Source: UBA3537 sp965658025 (lineage in GTDB: Bacteria; Bacteroidota; Bacteroidia; Flavobacteriales; Flavobacteriaceae). Taken from it: a stretch of DNA of 64,000 nt. Of this stretch, positions 1 through 7,917 are shown piece after piece (position 1 is the first letter of the stretch; each line of letters opens with the position of its first letter). The stretch lies in contig CBFHQL010000005.1 in assembly GCA_965658025.1 (NCBI GenBank), positions 1 to 64,000 on the forward strand. Direction: 5' to 3'. The position numbers and the translations under genes were made by a program. The notes beneath the pieces were generated by a model that worked only from the letters and a program-made list of their open reading frames with translations, did not search any database and was not told where the DNA came from.

Positions 1-36
1 CTAACCTTTGTTAAATTCCCTCTTAAAATCATAAAC

Positions 37-112
37 CAGGTTCTGTCGCATCTGCTAAAATTAAGCATTAAGTTTTAAACTAATTTAATTTTAGCAGATG
101 CGACAGAACCTG
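37..112. repeat. Perfect 28-bp inverted repeat, possible miniature IS remnant
   Basis: Arms at 37-64 and 85-112 are exact reverse complements of 28 bases around a 20-base AT-rich centre. The outer ends read GGTTCTGTCGCA, which resembles the GG..CTGT.GCA tips of IS6-family elements as I recall them. The unit between those tips (39-110) is 72 bp and encodes nothing. I see no 8-bp target duplication (left flank ataaacca, right flank tgttggag). There is no T-run, so a simple terminator is unlikely. The repeat is seen directly; the IS6 link is inference. Confidence 0.75.
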
Positions 113-220
113 TTGGAGAAAAGTAATAATAAATTTAGAAGAACTTCAAGTGATAATCAGCTCACAAGCATCGCTGCTGGGGTGTTTGGGTTGTTTACTG
201 GGTTTGCTTTTAAGCGATAA
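98..220 (+). pseudogene. Truncated C-terminal gene fragment, 40 codons, unknown protein
   Basis: An open frame of 40 codons begins inside the right arm of the inverted repeat and ends at TAA 218-220. From about residue 5 the composition is protein-like: a basic, polar stretch (EKSNNKFRRTSSDNQ), then a hydrophobic glycine-rich segment (IAAGVFGLFTGFAF) and a KR terminus. An in-frame TAG at 92-94 closes it upstream. It looks like the tail of a longer gene whose front was removed at the repeat. I do not recognise the family; it may also be a chance frame. Confidence 0.35.
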
Positions 221-224
221 TTTA

Positions 225-253
225 TTTGTAAAAAATAAATTATGTTATCTTTG
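225..253 (+). promoter_or_regulatory. Bacteroidota-type promoter for the T9SS surface operon
   Basis: TTTG at 225-228 and TATCTTTG at 246-253, 17 bases apart, match the -33 TTG / -7 TAnnTTTG consensus of the Bacteroidota primary sigma factor. The ATG at 274 lies 20 bases downstream. This is one of the two best two-box matches in the window. Confidence 0.7.
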
Positions 254-273
254 AGACTTAAACCAATTTAACA

Positions 274-753
274 ATGCGTTACTTCATATTAGCTTTTTTG
301 CTGTTAGGGTTTTCAGCCTATTCTCAGCCCACGATTTCCAAACAAGTCATTGGTCCAGCAGGAGCCACTTTTGAAAATGGAAATAACAAACTCAGCTATA
401 CCGCAGGAGAAGTGGTGGTGGGCGCTATGACCGATGAAGACGGTAGCATACAGCTCGGAAATGGCTATTATCCGTCTTTGGATTTATCAACTTTAAATAC
501 AGAGTCACCTGAACTTCAATTACAAGTCAAGGTTTATCCAAACCCTACCAAAGAAGTGATTTACATCACCCACCCAACCGAACAATCCTTTGAAGTAAGG
601 ATTTCAGATGTAAGTGGAAAACAAATCCTGCAAACAGCACATCAAAAACAGCAGCCTTTAAACGTTCAAACACTTACAACAGGGACTTACTTTATAACAG
701 TAACGACAAAAGAATCAAAACAAGCCAATACGTATAAAATCATCAAAAAATGA
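274..753 (+). CDS. Small secreted protein with T9SS type A C-terminal sorting domain
   Basis: The protein has 159 residues. Residues 1-18 form a Sec signal peptide (MRYFILAFLLLGFSAYSQ). The middle holds a motif often seen in Bacteroidota secreted proteins (KLSYTAGEVVVG, about 38-50). Residues 85-159 are a Por-type sorting domain, with the VYPNP motif, a VSGK turn and a GTYFITV strand, ending in KIIKK. Such domains direct export through the type IX secretion system and attachment to the cell surface. The stop overlaps the next start by four bases (ATGA, 750-753), so the two are probably translated together. PorT (19711-20430) and a plug protein (32909-34162) supply other T9SS parts in this window. 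Confidence 0.88.
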   Translation: MRYFILAFLLLGFSAYSQPTISKQVIGPAGATFENGNNKLSYTAGEVVVGAMTDEDGSIQLGNGYYPSLDLSTLNTESPELQLQVKVYPNPTKEVIYITHPTEQSFEVRISDVSGKQILQTAHQKQQPLNVQTLTTGTYFITVTTKESKQANTYKIIKK

Positions 754-3731
754 AAAAGTTTTACGCAATTCTATGTTTGGCCATAGCATCACTCACACAA
801 CTACAGGCCCAAGCTCCACAGGGGTTTAACTACCAAGCTACGGTTAGAAACAGCTCAGGAGACTTGATCGTAAATACCAATGTATATTTTAAGTTTAATG
901 TGATACAAGGTTCTCAAACCGCAGTCCCTACATTCACAGAAACGCACTATGTGCCAACAGATGATTTAGGACAGGTCAACTTAGTTATAGGCCAAGGCAC
1001 AGCCAATACAGGCACCTTCTCAGAACTCGACTGGTCACAAGGAAGTTATTACTTAGGCATAGAACTCAATACAGGCAGTGGTTATGTAGCTATGGGCACC
1101 ACACAATTACTAAGTGTACCATACGCACTCTATGCAGAAAACAGCGGCAATATCACAACAACTACACCTAATTTAGAAACCGTACTTGCTGAAAATAATT
1201 CTGCAAATAATCAACAAATAAAAGACTTACAAGATCCAACAGAGGCTCAGGATGCGGTGACTAAAGCTTATGTTGACACGGAGGTTCTAAATAATGTCCA
1301 AAATATTGAACAAGTACTTACACAAGGAAATGATGCTAATGGGTTACAGCTGAAGGGAATAGCAGACCCTACTGATGCTCAAGATGCGGTGACAAAGGCT
1401 TATTTTGAAAACAATACTACAAGCTCAGGTTTAACACCAGGAAACAATGTAGGAGATATGCTTTATTGGGATGGGGAAAATTGGACTCAAATAAATGCCC
1501 CAGAAAACAATGCAACACTTAGATTTTGTGATGGACAGCTTACTTGGGGTGCTTGTAAAGCTGAAATTAGAATTTTTGATATTTATGATGGGTCTGCAAT
1601 TAGATATTTAATTGAAACAAATGGTAGTGATGTGTATGATATCAGAGCTTACATTAGCCAAGAAAATTTAGTTCCTGATGAGAATGATACGGTAATTTTA
1701 GGATGGCCAGATGATGAGGGATATTATATGTATAAAACTCAAGAAGAATTATATTTAAGTTCTTCCCTAATCACAAATACAAATTATTACATAAGACTTA
1801 GAGTTGAAAGTAACCTGGGGATATCTTATTCAGATGTGGTGCAATACTCTTATACAGGATTAGATGTAGATAATGACTACGATGGCTATTCAGAAAACCA
1901 AGGCGATTGCGATGATAATAATGCTCAAGTTAACCCAGGAGTCACTGAAATCGAAGATGGCATCGACAATGACTGCGATGGAGAAGTTGATGAGGCCATA
2001 GTCTGTTCTGAATTACAGTTCAATCAGCCTAATGACTTAGCATTTTGTGATAACGGTAGTGAGGGTTATGTTAGTTTTGATTTAGAGAGCCAGACCACCA
2101 TAATCTTAGGTACTGACCCATCAACCTTTACAGTTACCTACCATGCCACACAGTCTGATGCGGACAATAATACTGCTCCCTTGAGCAGTCCATTTACTAA
2201 TACAGTGGCTTATGGCCAGACGATTTATGTTAGGATTCAGGAAACTGGGCTTCCAAATTGCTATGAAACAACAGAATTTTATGTGGAGGTCTATCCTGCT
2301 ATTACTCCTACATTTGACCCAATTCCAGCTATTTGTGAAGGCGATTATAATCCATTACCCACAACAGATGTTAATGGTGTAACAGGAATATGGACACCTG
2401 CATTTGACTCGACTAGTACTACGACTTATACTTTTATTCCTGATACTGGACAATGTGTAAGCTCGATATCTCTGACAATTGAAGTAATTCCAACTCCACA
2501 GGTTGCTTCACTAATTTTTTTGGAATGTGATGATGACGGTACAGAAGACGGTTTAAATACTTTTGATATGAGTGGAGTAGCAGCGCAGGTGATAGGTGCT
2601 CAGACAGGTATGGTGGTGAGCTACCACCTTACACTAACAGATGCTGAGAACAACACTGCTGCTTTGGGGGACACTATAACAACGACCACACCGGACGAGC
2701 AAACTATATTTTTTAGATTGGAAAATACCCAGTCAGGTTGTTTTTCCATAGGCACAATAGACTTAGTTGTTTATCCTTTGCCATATGTAGACAACCAAGC
2801 TGTAGAGGTATTAAGTGATGAAGCCTTAGGTATTAATTTTGGTTCAAGTAGTTCAGTTTCTGATTTGAACTATGAAATTACAAGCCTCACTTTAAACGGC
2901 TTAACAGTTTCTGCTGGTGGAGCAGGTCTAGGTGGAGGCTTATCTGCAAGTGATTTATCTGATGACGCATTTTCTAATACTACATCATCTCCAATTGATG
3001 TAGTTTATACAGTAGTTCCATACTCATCATCGAATTGTATGGGTAGTCCATTTACAGTAACGGTAACAGTAAATCCTGCTTATGTTACGGACATAGACGG
3101 CAACACATATGATATTCTTACTTATGGCAACCAAGTGTGGACGGTAGAAAATGCTGAAATGGTAACATATAGAGACGGCACACCAATTCCACAAGTCACA
3201 GATGAGACAGAGTGGGGAAATCTTACCACAGGCGCTTGGTGTTATTATGATAACGACCCAACAAAAGGGAAACTATATAACTGGTATGCCGTAATGGGTA
3301 TCTACGACTCAGCTTCATTAACAAATTCAGCACTTAGAAAAGAATTTGCTCCCGAAGGATGGCACGTTCCTTCAGATGCCGAGTGGACAACCCTTGAATA
3401 CTATCTCATTGATAACGGTTACAATTACGACCAAACCACCACTGGAAACAAAATAGCCAAATCCATGGCATCTAGAACAGGGTGGAATCCTTCAGCAATT
3501 ACTGGAGCAATAGGTAATGACCAAAGCTTAAACAACAGCAGCGGCTTTAACGCCTTTCCTGTGGGTTACCAAGGCGGCGCTGAGGGTATTTATACGTTTT
3601 TTTGGAGTTCCACTCAGAACAGCCCAACCTATGGTGCCATGAGTCGCATGTTGAGCAGTAGTGAGAGTGAATTATCCTCACCAAGCAGTCTAGAGCGAAA
3701 CGGCTATTCAGTTCGTTTTGTTAGGGATTAA
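750..3731 (+). CDS. Large FISUMP-domain surface protein with MopE-like and fibre-like repeats
   Basis: This 993-residue protein has a signal peptide (residues 1-21). Residues 148-181 and 192-222 form two repeats around the motif DPT(E/D)AQDAVTKAY, a pattern seen in phage-tail-fibre-like stalks. Residues 372-416 form an Asp-rich MopE-type metal-binding segment (GDCDDNN...DGIDNDCDGEVDE). Residues 419-515 and 589-675 are two related modules of the kind found in flavobacterial adhesins. Residues 780-993 are a Fibrobacter succinogenes major paralogous (FISUMP) domain, with WHVPSDAEW and a final GYSVRFVRD. There is no T9SS sorting tail of its own; the coupled upstream gene carries one. An adhesin or cell-surface role is inference from architecture; ligands cannot be read from sequence. 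Confidence 0.82.
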   Translation: MKKFYAILCLAIASLTQLQAQAPQGFNYQATVRNSSGDLIVNTNVYFKFNVIQGSQTAVPTFTETHYVPTDDLGQVNLVIGQGTANTGTFSELDWSQGSYYLGIELNTGSGYVAMGTTQLLSVPYALYAENSGNITTTTPNLETVLAENNSANNQQIKDLQDPTEAQDAVTKAYVDTEVLNNVQNIEQVLTQGNDANGLQLKGIADPTDAQDAVTKAYFENNTTSSGLTPGNNVGDMLYWDGENWTQINAPENNATLRFCDGQLTWGACKAEIRIFDIYDGSAIRYLIETNGSDVYDIRAYISQENLVPDENDTVILGWPDDEGYYMYKTQEELYLSSSLITNTNYYIRLRVESNLGISYSDVVQYSYTGLDVDNDYDGYSENQGDCDDNNAQVNPGVTEIEDGIDNDCDGEVDEAIVCSELQFNQPNDLAFCDNGSEGYVSFDLESQTTIILGTDPSTFTVTYHATQSDADNNTAPLSSPFTNTVAYGQTIYVRIQETGLPNCYETTEFYVEVYPAITPTFDPIPAICEGDYNPLPTTDVNGVTGIWTPAFDSTSTTTYTFIPDTGQCVSSISLTIEVIPTPQVASLIFLECDDDGTEDGLNTFDMSGVAAQVIGAQTGMVVSYHLTLTDAENNTAALGDTITTTTPDEQTIFFRLENTQSGCFSIGTIDLVVYPLPYVDNQAVEVLSDEALGINFGSSSSVSDLNYEITSLTLNGLTVSAGGAGLGGGLSASDLSDDAFSNTTSSPIDVVYTVVPYSSSNCMGSPFTVTVTVNPAYVTDIDGNTYDILTYGNQVWTVENAEMVTYRDGTPIPQVTDETEWGNLTTGAWCYYDNDPTKGKLYNWYAVMGIYDSASLTNSALRKEFAPEGWHVPSDAEWTTLEYYLIDNGYNYDQTTTGNKIAKSMASRTGWNPSAITGAIGNDQSLNNSSGFNAFPVGYQGGAEGIYTFFWSSTQNSPTYGAMSRMLSSSESELSSPSSLERNGYSVRFVRD

Positions 3732-3755
3732 AAATCTTGACACTTGACTCTTTAA

Positions 3756-3783
3756 GGGGTTGCTAAAAGCAGCCCCGTCTTTT
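3756..3783 (+). terminator. Rho-independent terminator after the surface operon
   Basis: A 9-bp stem (3756-3764 with 3768-3776, one G-U pair), a three-base loop and a T-rich tail follow the FISUMP stop codon by 24 bases. Confidence 0.75.
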
Positions 3784-3805
3784 ATAACAGCGCCGTTAGG
3801 CGCAT

Positions 3806-3836
3806 AAAAATCAAACTCAATTTGGGTTTGATTTTT
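3806..3836. terminator. Bidirectional terminator between surface operon and recombinase
   Basis: Arms at 3806-3820 and 3822-3836 pair over 15 bases with one G-U and have A/T-rich flanks on both sides. It sits five bases beyond the stop of the minus-strand recombinase and probably ends that gene. A small GCGCC-GTTA-GGCGC hairpin lies just before it (3790-3803). Confidence 0.65.
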
Positions 3837-3841
3837 TTATT

Positions 3842-5122
3842 TTAATCAAAAAAATTATGCTCAGCAATTTGTATAGCTTTTGTTTTAATGGATGCTTTAA
3901 TATAATTGTAAAATACCTTTTCGCTTTTGTGTCCTGAGATAACCATAATTTGGTGAGGAGGGAGACCAGCGTTATAAGCATTTGTGCAAAAGCTTCGCCG
4001 AGCTGTATGAGCAGAAATGAACTTATATTTTGGCTGAGAGTCTTTAATTTTTTTTCCACTAATGGTTCTTTCTACCACAAATTCTTGTTTTATATCTGCT
4101 TTGTTTGCAATAGACTTAATGTATTTATTTATATAATTTTGATGAATAGCAGGAGGGAAGCTACTATTTCTTTGTTTTAAAATTTCTAATATTTTTGAAT
4201 TGATGGGAATGTAAACCTCTCCACCTGTTTTACTTTGCCTGAGATGAATAAATTTTTTGCCGTTTATAATAGATAATTTAGGAGATTTTAAAAATGTAAT
4301 TAAATCTCCAATGCGTAGCCCTGTATATGCTGCAATAAGAAAAATATCTTTAACATCATTCTCAATCTTGCTGCTTGTTTTTACTTTTGAAATCGCAAGC
4401 AATTCTTGTTCATTGAGATAGGGATGATTAACTTCTTCTCTGAGCTTGGCAAAATATCTTCTTTTAAATTCAGTGTTATGATGAATTTTATTTTCATAAG
4501 CGTGACCAATAATTGTTTTAAGTTTTTGAATGGTAGTTCCTATGTAGTTTCTTGAATACCCTTTTTCATATCCAAATTGAATAAATTTATTGTAGAATGA
4601 CTCATCAATATCTTCAAAACAGAAATTTTTGATGTTTTTCTTTTTAAGAAATCTAACCAAATAATTTCTACTGTTTTTATAGGTCTTAAGTGTACCCAAT
4701 GTCAAGGGTTTATTTGAATATGAAGAGTTGTTGGTCTTATAATACTCTAAGTACCAATTAAAATAATCTAAAACCAAACCAGATTTGTGTTTTTCTTCCT
4801 CTGGATTTTGTTGCTCAATCTTCAAAATCTGTTTAATGGCGCTCTGACAAGACAATTGAGATAATTTATTTTGTCTTTCTAATGAAGCTATATCTCTTTC
4901 AATTTCGTTTTCAATTTCTCTTAACTGTTGATTGATAAATTGGAAATTTTTGATATCGTTTGGGGATTTTATTCTACCCTTTTTAGAATCCCAATATTTT
5001 TCAGAACCTAAATTGAAGTCTTGGCTGGTTGAGTAACGAACACGGATTTTTCTACCGTGTCTAAAATCCAATAAAATTGTATTCTTTTTCTTTCCTTTTC
5101 TGAGCTTAAAAGTTGTTTGCAT
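3842..5122 (-). CDS. Tyrosine recombinase (phage/transposon-type integrase)
   Basis: The protein has 426 residues and the order usual for Bacteroidota integrases: an arm-type DNA-binding N-terminus (1-95), a SAM-like core-binding domain (about 115-215) and a C-terminal catalytic domain. The catalytic set is complete: Arg270 in AAYTGLRIGDL, a beta-hairpin Lys298, His372-x-x-Arg375, His398 and nucleophile Tyr407. So it should be active in strand exchange. It is isolated: no excisionase, relaxase or phage gene is adjacent. It could be the residue of an integrated element or a chromosomal inversion enzyme; the sequence alone does not decide. Two TTGTCCACAT repeats lie upstream (5179-5200). Confidence 0.9.
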   Translation of the reverse strand: MQTTFKLRKGKKKNTILLDFRHGRKIRVRYSTSQDFNLGSEKYWDSKKGRIKSPNDIKNFQFINQQLREIENEIERDIASLERQNKLSQLSCQSAIKQILKIEQQNPEEEKHKSGLVLDYFNWYLEYYKTNNSSYSNKPLTLGTLKTYKNSRNYLVRFLKKKNIKNFCFEDIDESFYNKFIQFGYEKGYSRNYIGTTIQKLKTIIGHAYENKIHHNTEFKRRYFAKLREEVNHPYLNEQELLAISKVKTSSKIENDVKDIFLIAAYTGLRIGDLITFLKSPKLSIINGKKFIHLRQSKTGGEVYIPINSKILEILKQRNSSFPPAIHQNYINKYIKSIANKADIKQEFVVERTISGKKIKDSQPKYKFISAHTARRSFCTNAYNAGLPPHQIMVISGHKSEKVFYNYIKASIKTKAIQIAEHNFFD

Positions 5123-5178
5123 TTTGACTTATTTTAATTTTTTTAAGTTAAAATGGTCAAACAAAAAAGGCAAAACGT

Positions 5179-5200
5179 TTGTCCACATTTTTGTCCACAT
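5179..5200 (+). repeat. Tandem TTGTCCACAT repeats upstream of the recombinase
   Basis: Two exact 10-mers (5179-5188 and 5191-5200) are spaced 12 bases start to start, 57-79 bases upstream of the recombinase start codon. The spacing is near one helical turn, so they could be binding sites for the recombinase arm domain or a regulator. This is inference from position only. Confidence 0.45.
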
Positions 5201-5341
5201 ATGTCAATATATGCGCCTTTTTGTGCATTTTTTTAACGAAAAACGCTAAAATAACGTCGAATTTTACTCTGATAGGTGTGAAAAGTGGCAAAAAAAATAT
5301 TCTGCCGAGGTTCACAATTTATTTGCAAAGTTTATTCCAAG

Positions 5342-5365
5342 CAAGCTTAAAAAAGCTTGTTTTTT
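5342..5365 (+). terminator. Orphan rho-independent terminator
   Basis: CAAGCTT (5342-5348) pairs with AAGCTTG (5353-5359) and is followed by six T. No plus-strand gene precedes it between the recombinase and ugd. The 368-base gap 5123-5490 otherwise holds the tandem repeats, this hairpin and a -7-like TAATTTTG (5405-5412) before ugd. It may be a leftover of a lost gene or the end of a small RNA. Confidence 0.55.
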
Positions 5366-5490
5366 ATCATCCATAAAATCAAAGCTTTTCTTATTTGTAG
5401 GTTATAATTTTGTGGAGTCTTTTCAAAAATATATCTTGCGTATGGTTATGATGCTTTACTCATCTGAACATTAAATTATCGATAAAAAGA

Positions 5491-6882
5491 ATGAAAATTA
5501 AATCAATTTGTTGCATTGGAGCGGGTTATGTAGGTGGGCCAACAATGTCTGTCATTGCCCAGAAAAATCCACAAATAAAAGTCACCGTTGTTGATGTTAA
5601 TGCAGATCGAATTGCTGCGTGGAATTGTAAAGATCTGTCTCAGTTACCAATTTTTGAACCCGGTTTAGACAAAGTAGTTGGCGAAGCTCGCGGCCGAAAT
5701 CTATTTTTTTCTACAGAAGTTGATAAAGCCATTGATGAAGCAGAAATGATTTTTATTTCAGTCAATACCCCTACCAAAACTTATGGTGCTGGTAAAGGTA
5801 TGGCGGCAGACTTGCAATATGTAGAGCTGTGCGCACGACAAATCGCCAAAGGTTCAAAATCCGATAAAATTGTTGTAGAAAAATCTACGCTTCCTGTAAA
5901 AACAGCAGAAGCCATAAAAGATATTTTGGATAATACCGGTAATGGAATTCATTTTGAAATTTTATCCAACCCTGAATTTCTAGCAGAAGGAACAGCAATT
6001 CAAGACCTTGAAGCGCCAGACCGTGTCCTTATTGGTGGAGAACCAACAGAAAGAGGGCAAGAAGCCATTGAGGTTCTGAAAAATATTTATGCAACTTGGG
6101 TTCCAGAAAGTCAAATTATTACAACGAATTTGTGGTCTTCGGAACTTTCAAAATTAACTGCAAATGCTTTTTTAGCGCAACGTGTATCTTCAATAAATGC
6201 GCTAACAGAATTGTGTGAAGCAACAGGCGCAAACATTACCGAAGTCGCCAACGCCATTGGAACCGATTCCAGAATTGGTTCTAAATTTCTTAAAGCATCT
6301 GTTGGGTTTGGCGGTTCTTGTTTTCAAAAAGACATTCTTAATCTTGTTTATATCTGTAAATCTTTGGGATTGAACCAAGCGGCAGATTATTGGGAACAGG
6401 TCATCATCATGAATAATCACCAAAGAACGCGCTTTGCAAACCAAATTGTGAAAGCACTTTATGGTACTGTTGCTGATAAAAAAATTGCATTTTTTGGTTG
6501 GGCTTTTAAGAAAAATACGAATGATACACGCGAATCGGCTGCCATTTATATTGCCGATAAACTCATAGAAGAACATGCTCAAATTCAGGTCTATGATCCC
6601 AAAGTTACGGCATTGCAAATGCAATCAGATTTGAATCATTTGAGCTCAAGATCTGAAACTGAAAATGTAAAATATTTAACAACGCATAGTAATCCCTATG
6701 ACGCTATTGCTGGTGCACATGCTTTGGCCATCATTACAGAATGGGACGAATTCAAAACCTATGATTGGCAAAAAATATACGACAACATGAGTAAACCTGC
6801 ATTTATTTTTGATGGGCGCAACCTTCTAGATCGATCAGCGTTAGAAGCTATTGGGTTTTCTTATAAAGGCGTCGGACAATAA
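5491..6882 (+). CDS. ugd: UDP-glucose 6-dehydrogenase, eukaryotic-like type
   Basis: The enzyme oxidises UDP-glucose to UDP-glucuronate with two NAD+. It has 463 residues. The N-terminal Rossmann fold shows GAGYVGGPT (10-18), and the catalytic thiol is Cys277 in GFGGSCFQKD. Length and wording of the N-terminus (VTVVDVN...RIAAWN, LPIFEPGL) resemble animal UGDH more than the shorter enterobacterial Ugd. It opens an operon that continues 12 bases later with the epimerase that would use its product. A -7-like TAATTTTG lies at 5405-5412. Confidence 0.93.
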   Translation: MKIKSICCIGAGYVGGPTMSVIAQKNPQIKVTVVDVNADRIAAWNCKDLSQLPIFEPGLDKVVGEARGRNLFFSTEVDKAIDEAEMIFISVNTPTKTYGAGKGMAADLQYVELCARQIAKGSKSDKIVVEKSTLPVKTAEAIKDILDNTGNGIHFEILSNPEFLAEGTAIQDLEAPDRVLIGGEPTERGQEAIEVLKNIYATWVPESQIITTNLWSSELSKLTANAFLAQRVSSINALTELCEATGANITEVANAIGTDSRIGSKFLKASVGFGGSCFQKDILNLVYICKSLGLNQAADYWEQVIIMNNHQRTRFANQIVKALYGTVADKKIAFFGWAFKKNTNDTRESAAIYIADKLIEEHAQIQVYDPKVTALQMQSDLNHLSSRSETENVKYLTTHSNPYDAIAGAHALAIITEWDEFKTYDWQKIYDNMSKPAFIFDGRNLLDRSALEAIGFSYKGVGQ

Positions 6883-6894
6883 TTTTTACATGAA

Positions 6895-7917
6895 ATGAAA
6901 ACAAAAACAATTCTAATCACTGGTGCTGCAGGATTTATAGGATTTTACCTGTGTAAAAGTCTTATAGAGCAAGGACATTCTGTCGTTGGAATTGATAACA
7001 TTAATGATTTTTATGATGTAAATTTAAAATACGATCGTCTCAAAGTTTTAGGGATTGATGCTTCCAATGCTAGCCAATGGAACACTTCTTCGCATAGTAT
7101 TTTAAAGCATACGGACTTTACTTTTATCCGTTCAAAAATAGAAAATTCAGAAGCGCTAAATGAAATCTTTCAAAGTTATACATTTGATGTCGTTTGTCAC
7201 CTTGCGGCACAAGTTAGCGTACGCTCATCTGAGAAACGTTCTGACGACTACATTGAAACCAATATAAAAGGGTTTTTAAACATTTTAGAATGTTGTCGAG
7301 AATACAGCATCACTAGACTGGTTTATGCTAGTAGCTCTAGTGTTTATGGCAATTCTGAAGATATTCCTACTCAAGAAATTGCATCCACAGACCAACCTAT
7401 AAGTTTTTATGCCGCAACAAAAAAATCCAATGAACTCATGGCTCATGTCTATAGCCATTTGTATGGAATAGAAACTATAGGTTTACGCTTTTTTACAGTA
7501 TATGGTCCTTGGGGACGTCCCGATATGGCCTTATTTCGATTTACGGATGCAGTCCTAAAAGGAAAATCAATAAATGTCTTCAACTATGGAAATCATATCC
7601 GTGATTTTACCTACATTGATGATATTATTGATGGAGTAGAGCGCACTTTGCTAAATACATCAAAAAATAAAGCGCTTTATAAACTGTATAATATTGGAAG
7701 TAGTCAACCCGTAGAGTTGTTAGATTTTATAGAAAATATTGAAGCAACTATGGGTGTCCAAACCCAACGAAAGATGCAACCACCTCAAGCAGGTGATGTA
7801 CATCAAACTTGGGCTAATGTAGAAAATTTAAAAATAGATTACGGATATAAACCAAAGACAACTTTAAAACATGGTGTTGATGCTTTTGTTAAATGGTATA
7901 AATCTTATTACATATGA
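6895..7917 (+). CDS. NAD-dependent epimerase, probable UDP-glucuronate 4-epimerase
   Basis: The protein has 340 residues and is an extended short-chain dehydrogenase. GAAGFIGFYLC binds NAD near the N-terminus, SSSSVYG and YAATK form the catalytic Ser-Tyr-Lys set, and DNINDFYDVNLKYDRL is a signature of the UDP-glucuronate epimerase branch (CapI/LpsL-like). It would convert UDP-glucuronate from the preceding Ugd to UDP-galacturonate for surface polysaccharide. Its stop overlaps the rmlB start by four bases. UDP-glucose epimerase is the less likely alternative. Confidence 0.85.
   Translation: MKTKTILITGAAGFIGFYLCKSLIEQGHSVVGIDNINDFYDVNLKYDRLKVLGIDASNASQWNTSSHSILKHTDFTFIRSKIENSEALNEIFQSYTFDVVCHLAAQVSVRSSEKRSDDYIETNIKGFLNILECCREYSITRLVYASSSSVYGNSEDIPTQEIASTDQPISFYAATKKSNELMAHVYSHLYGIETIGLRFFTVYGPWGRPDMALFRFTDAVLKGKSINVFNYGNHIRDFTYIDDIIDGVERTLLNTSKNKALYKLYNIGSSQPVELLDFIENIEATMGVQTQRKMQPPQAGDVHQTWANVENLKIDYGYKPKTTLKHGVDAFVKWYKSYYI

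Noticed and set aside
3790..3803. GCGCC-GTTA-GGCGC hairpin beside the recombinase, whose GTTAGGC matches an integron attC core
   Set aside because: No partner core site or folded attC arm is present, and the recombinase is not of the IntI type; it is a short chance hairpin next to a terminator.
5179..5376. 65-codon open frame upstream of ugd
   Set aside because: It runs through the tandem repeats and the orphan terminator, has low-complexity hydrophobic text and no promoter box or homology that I recognise.
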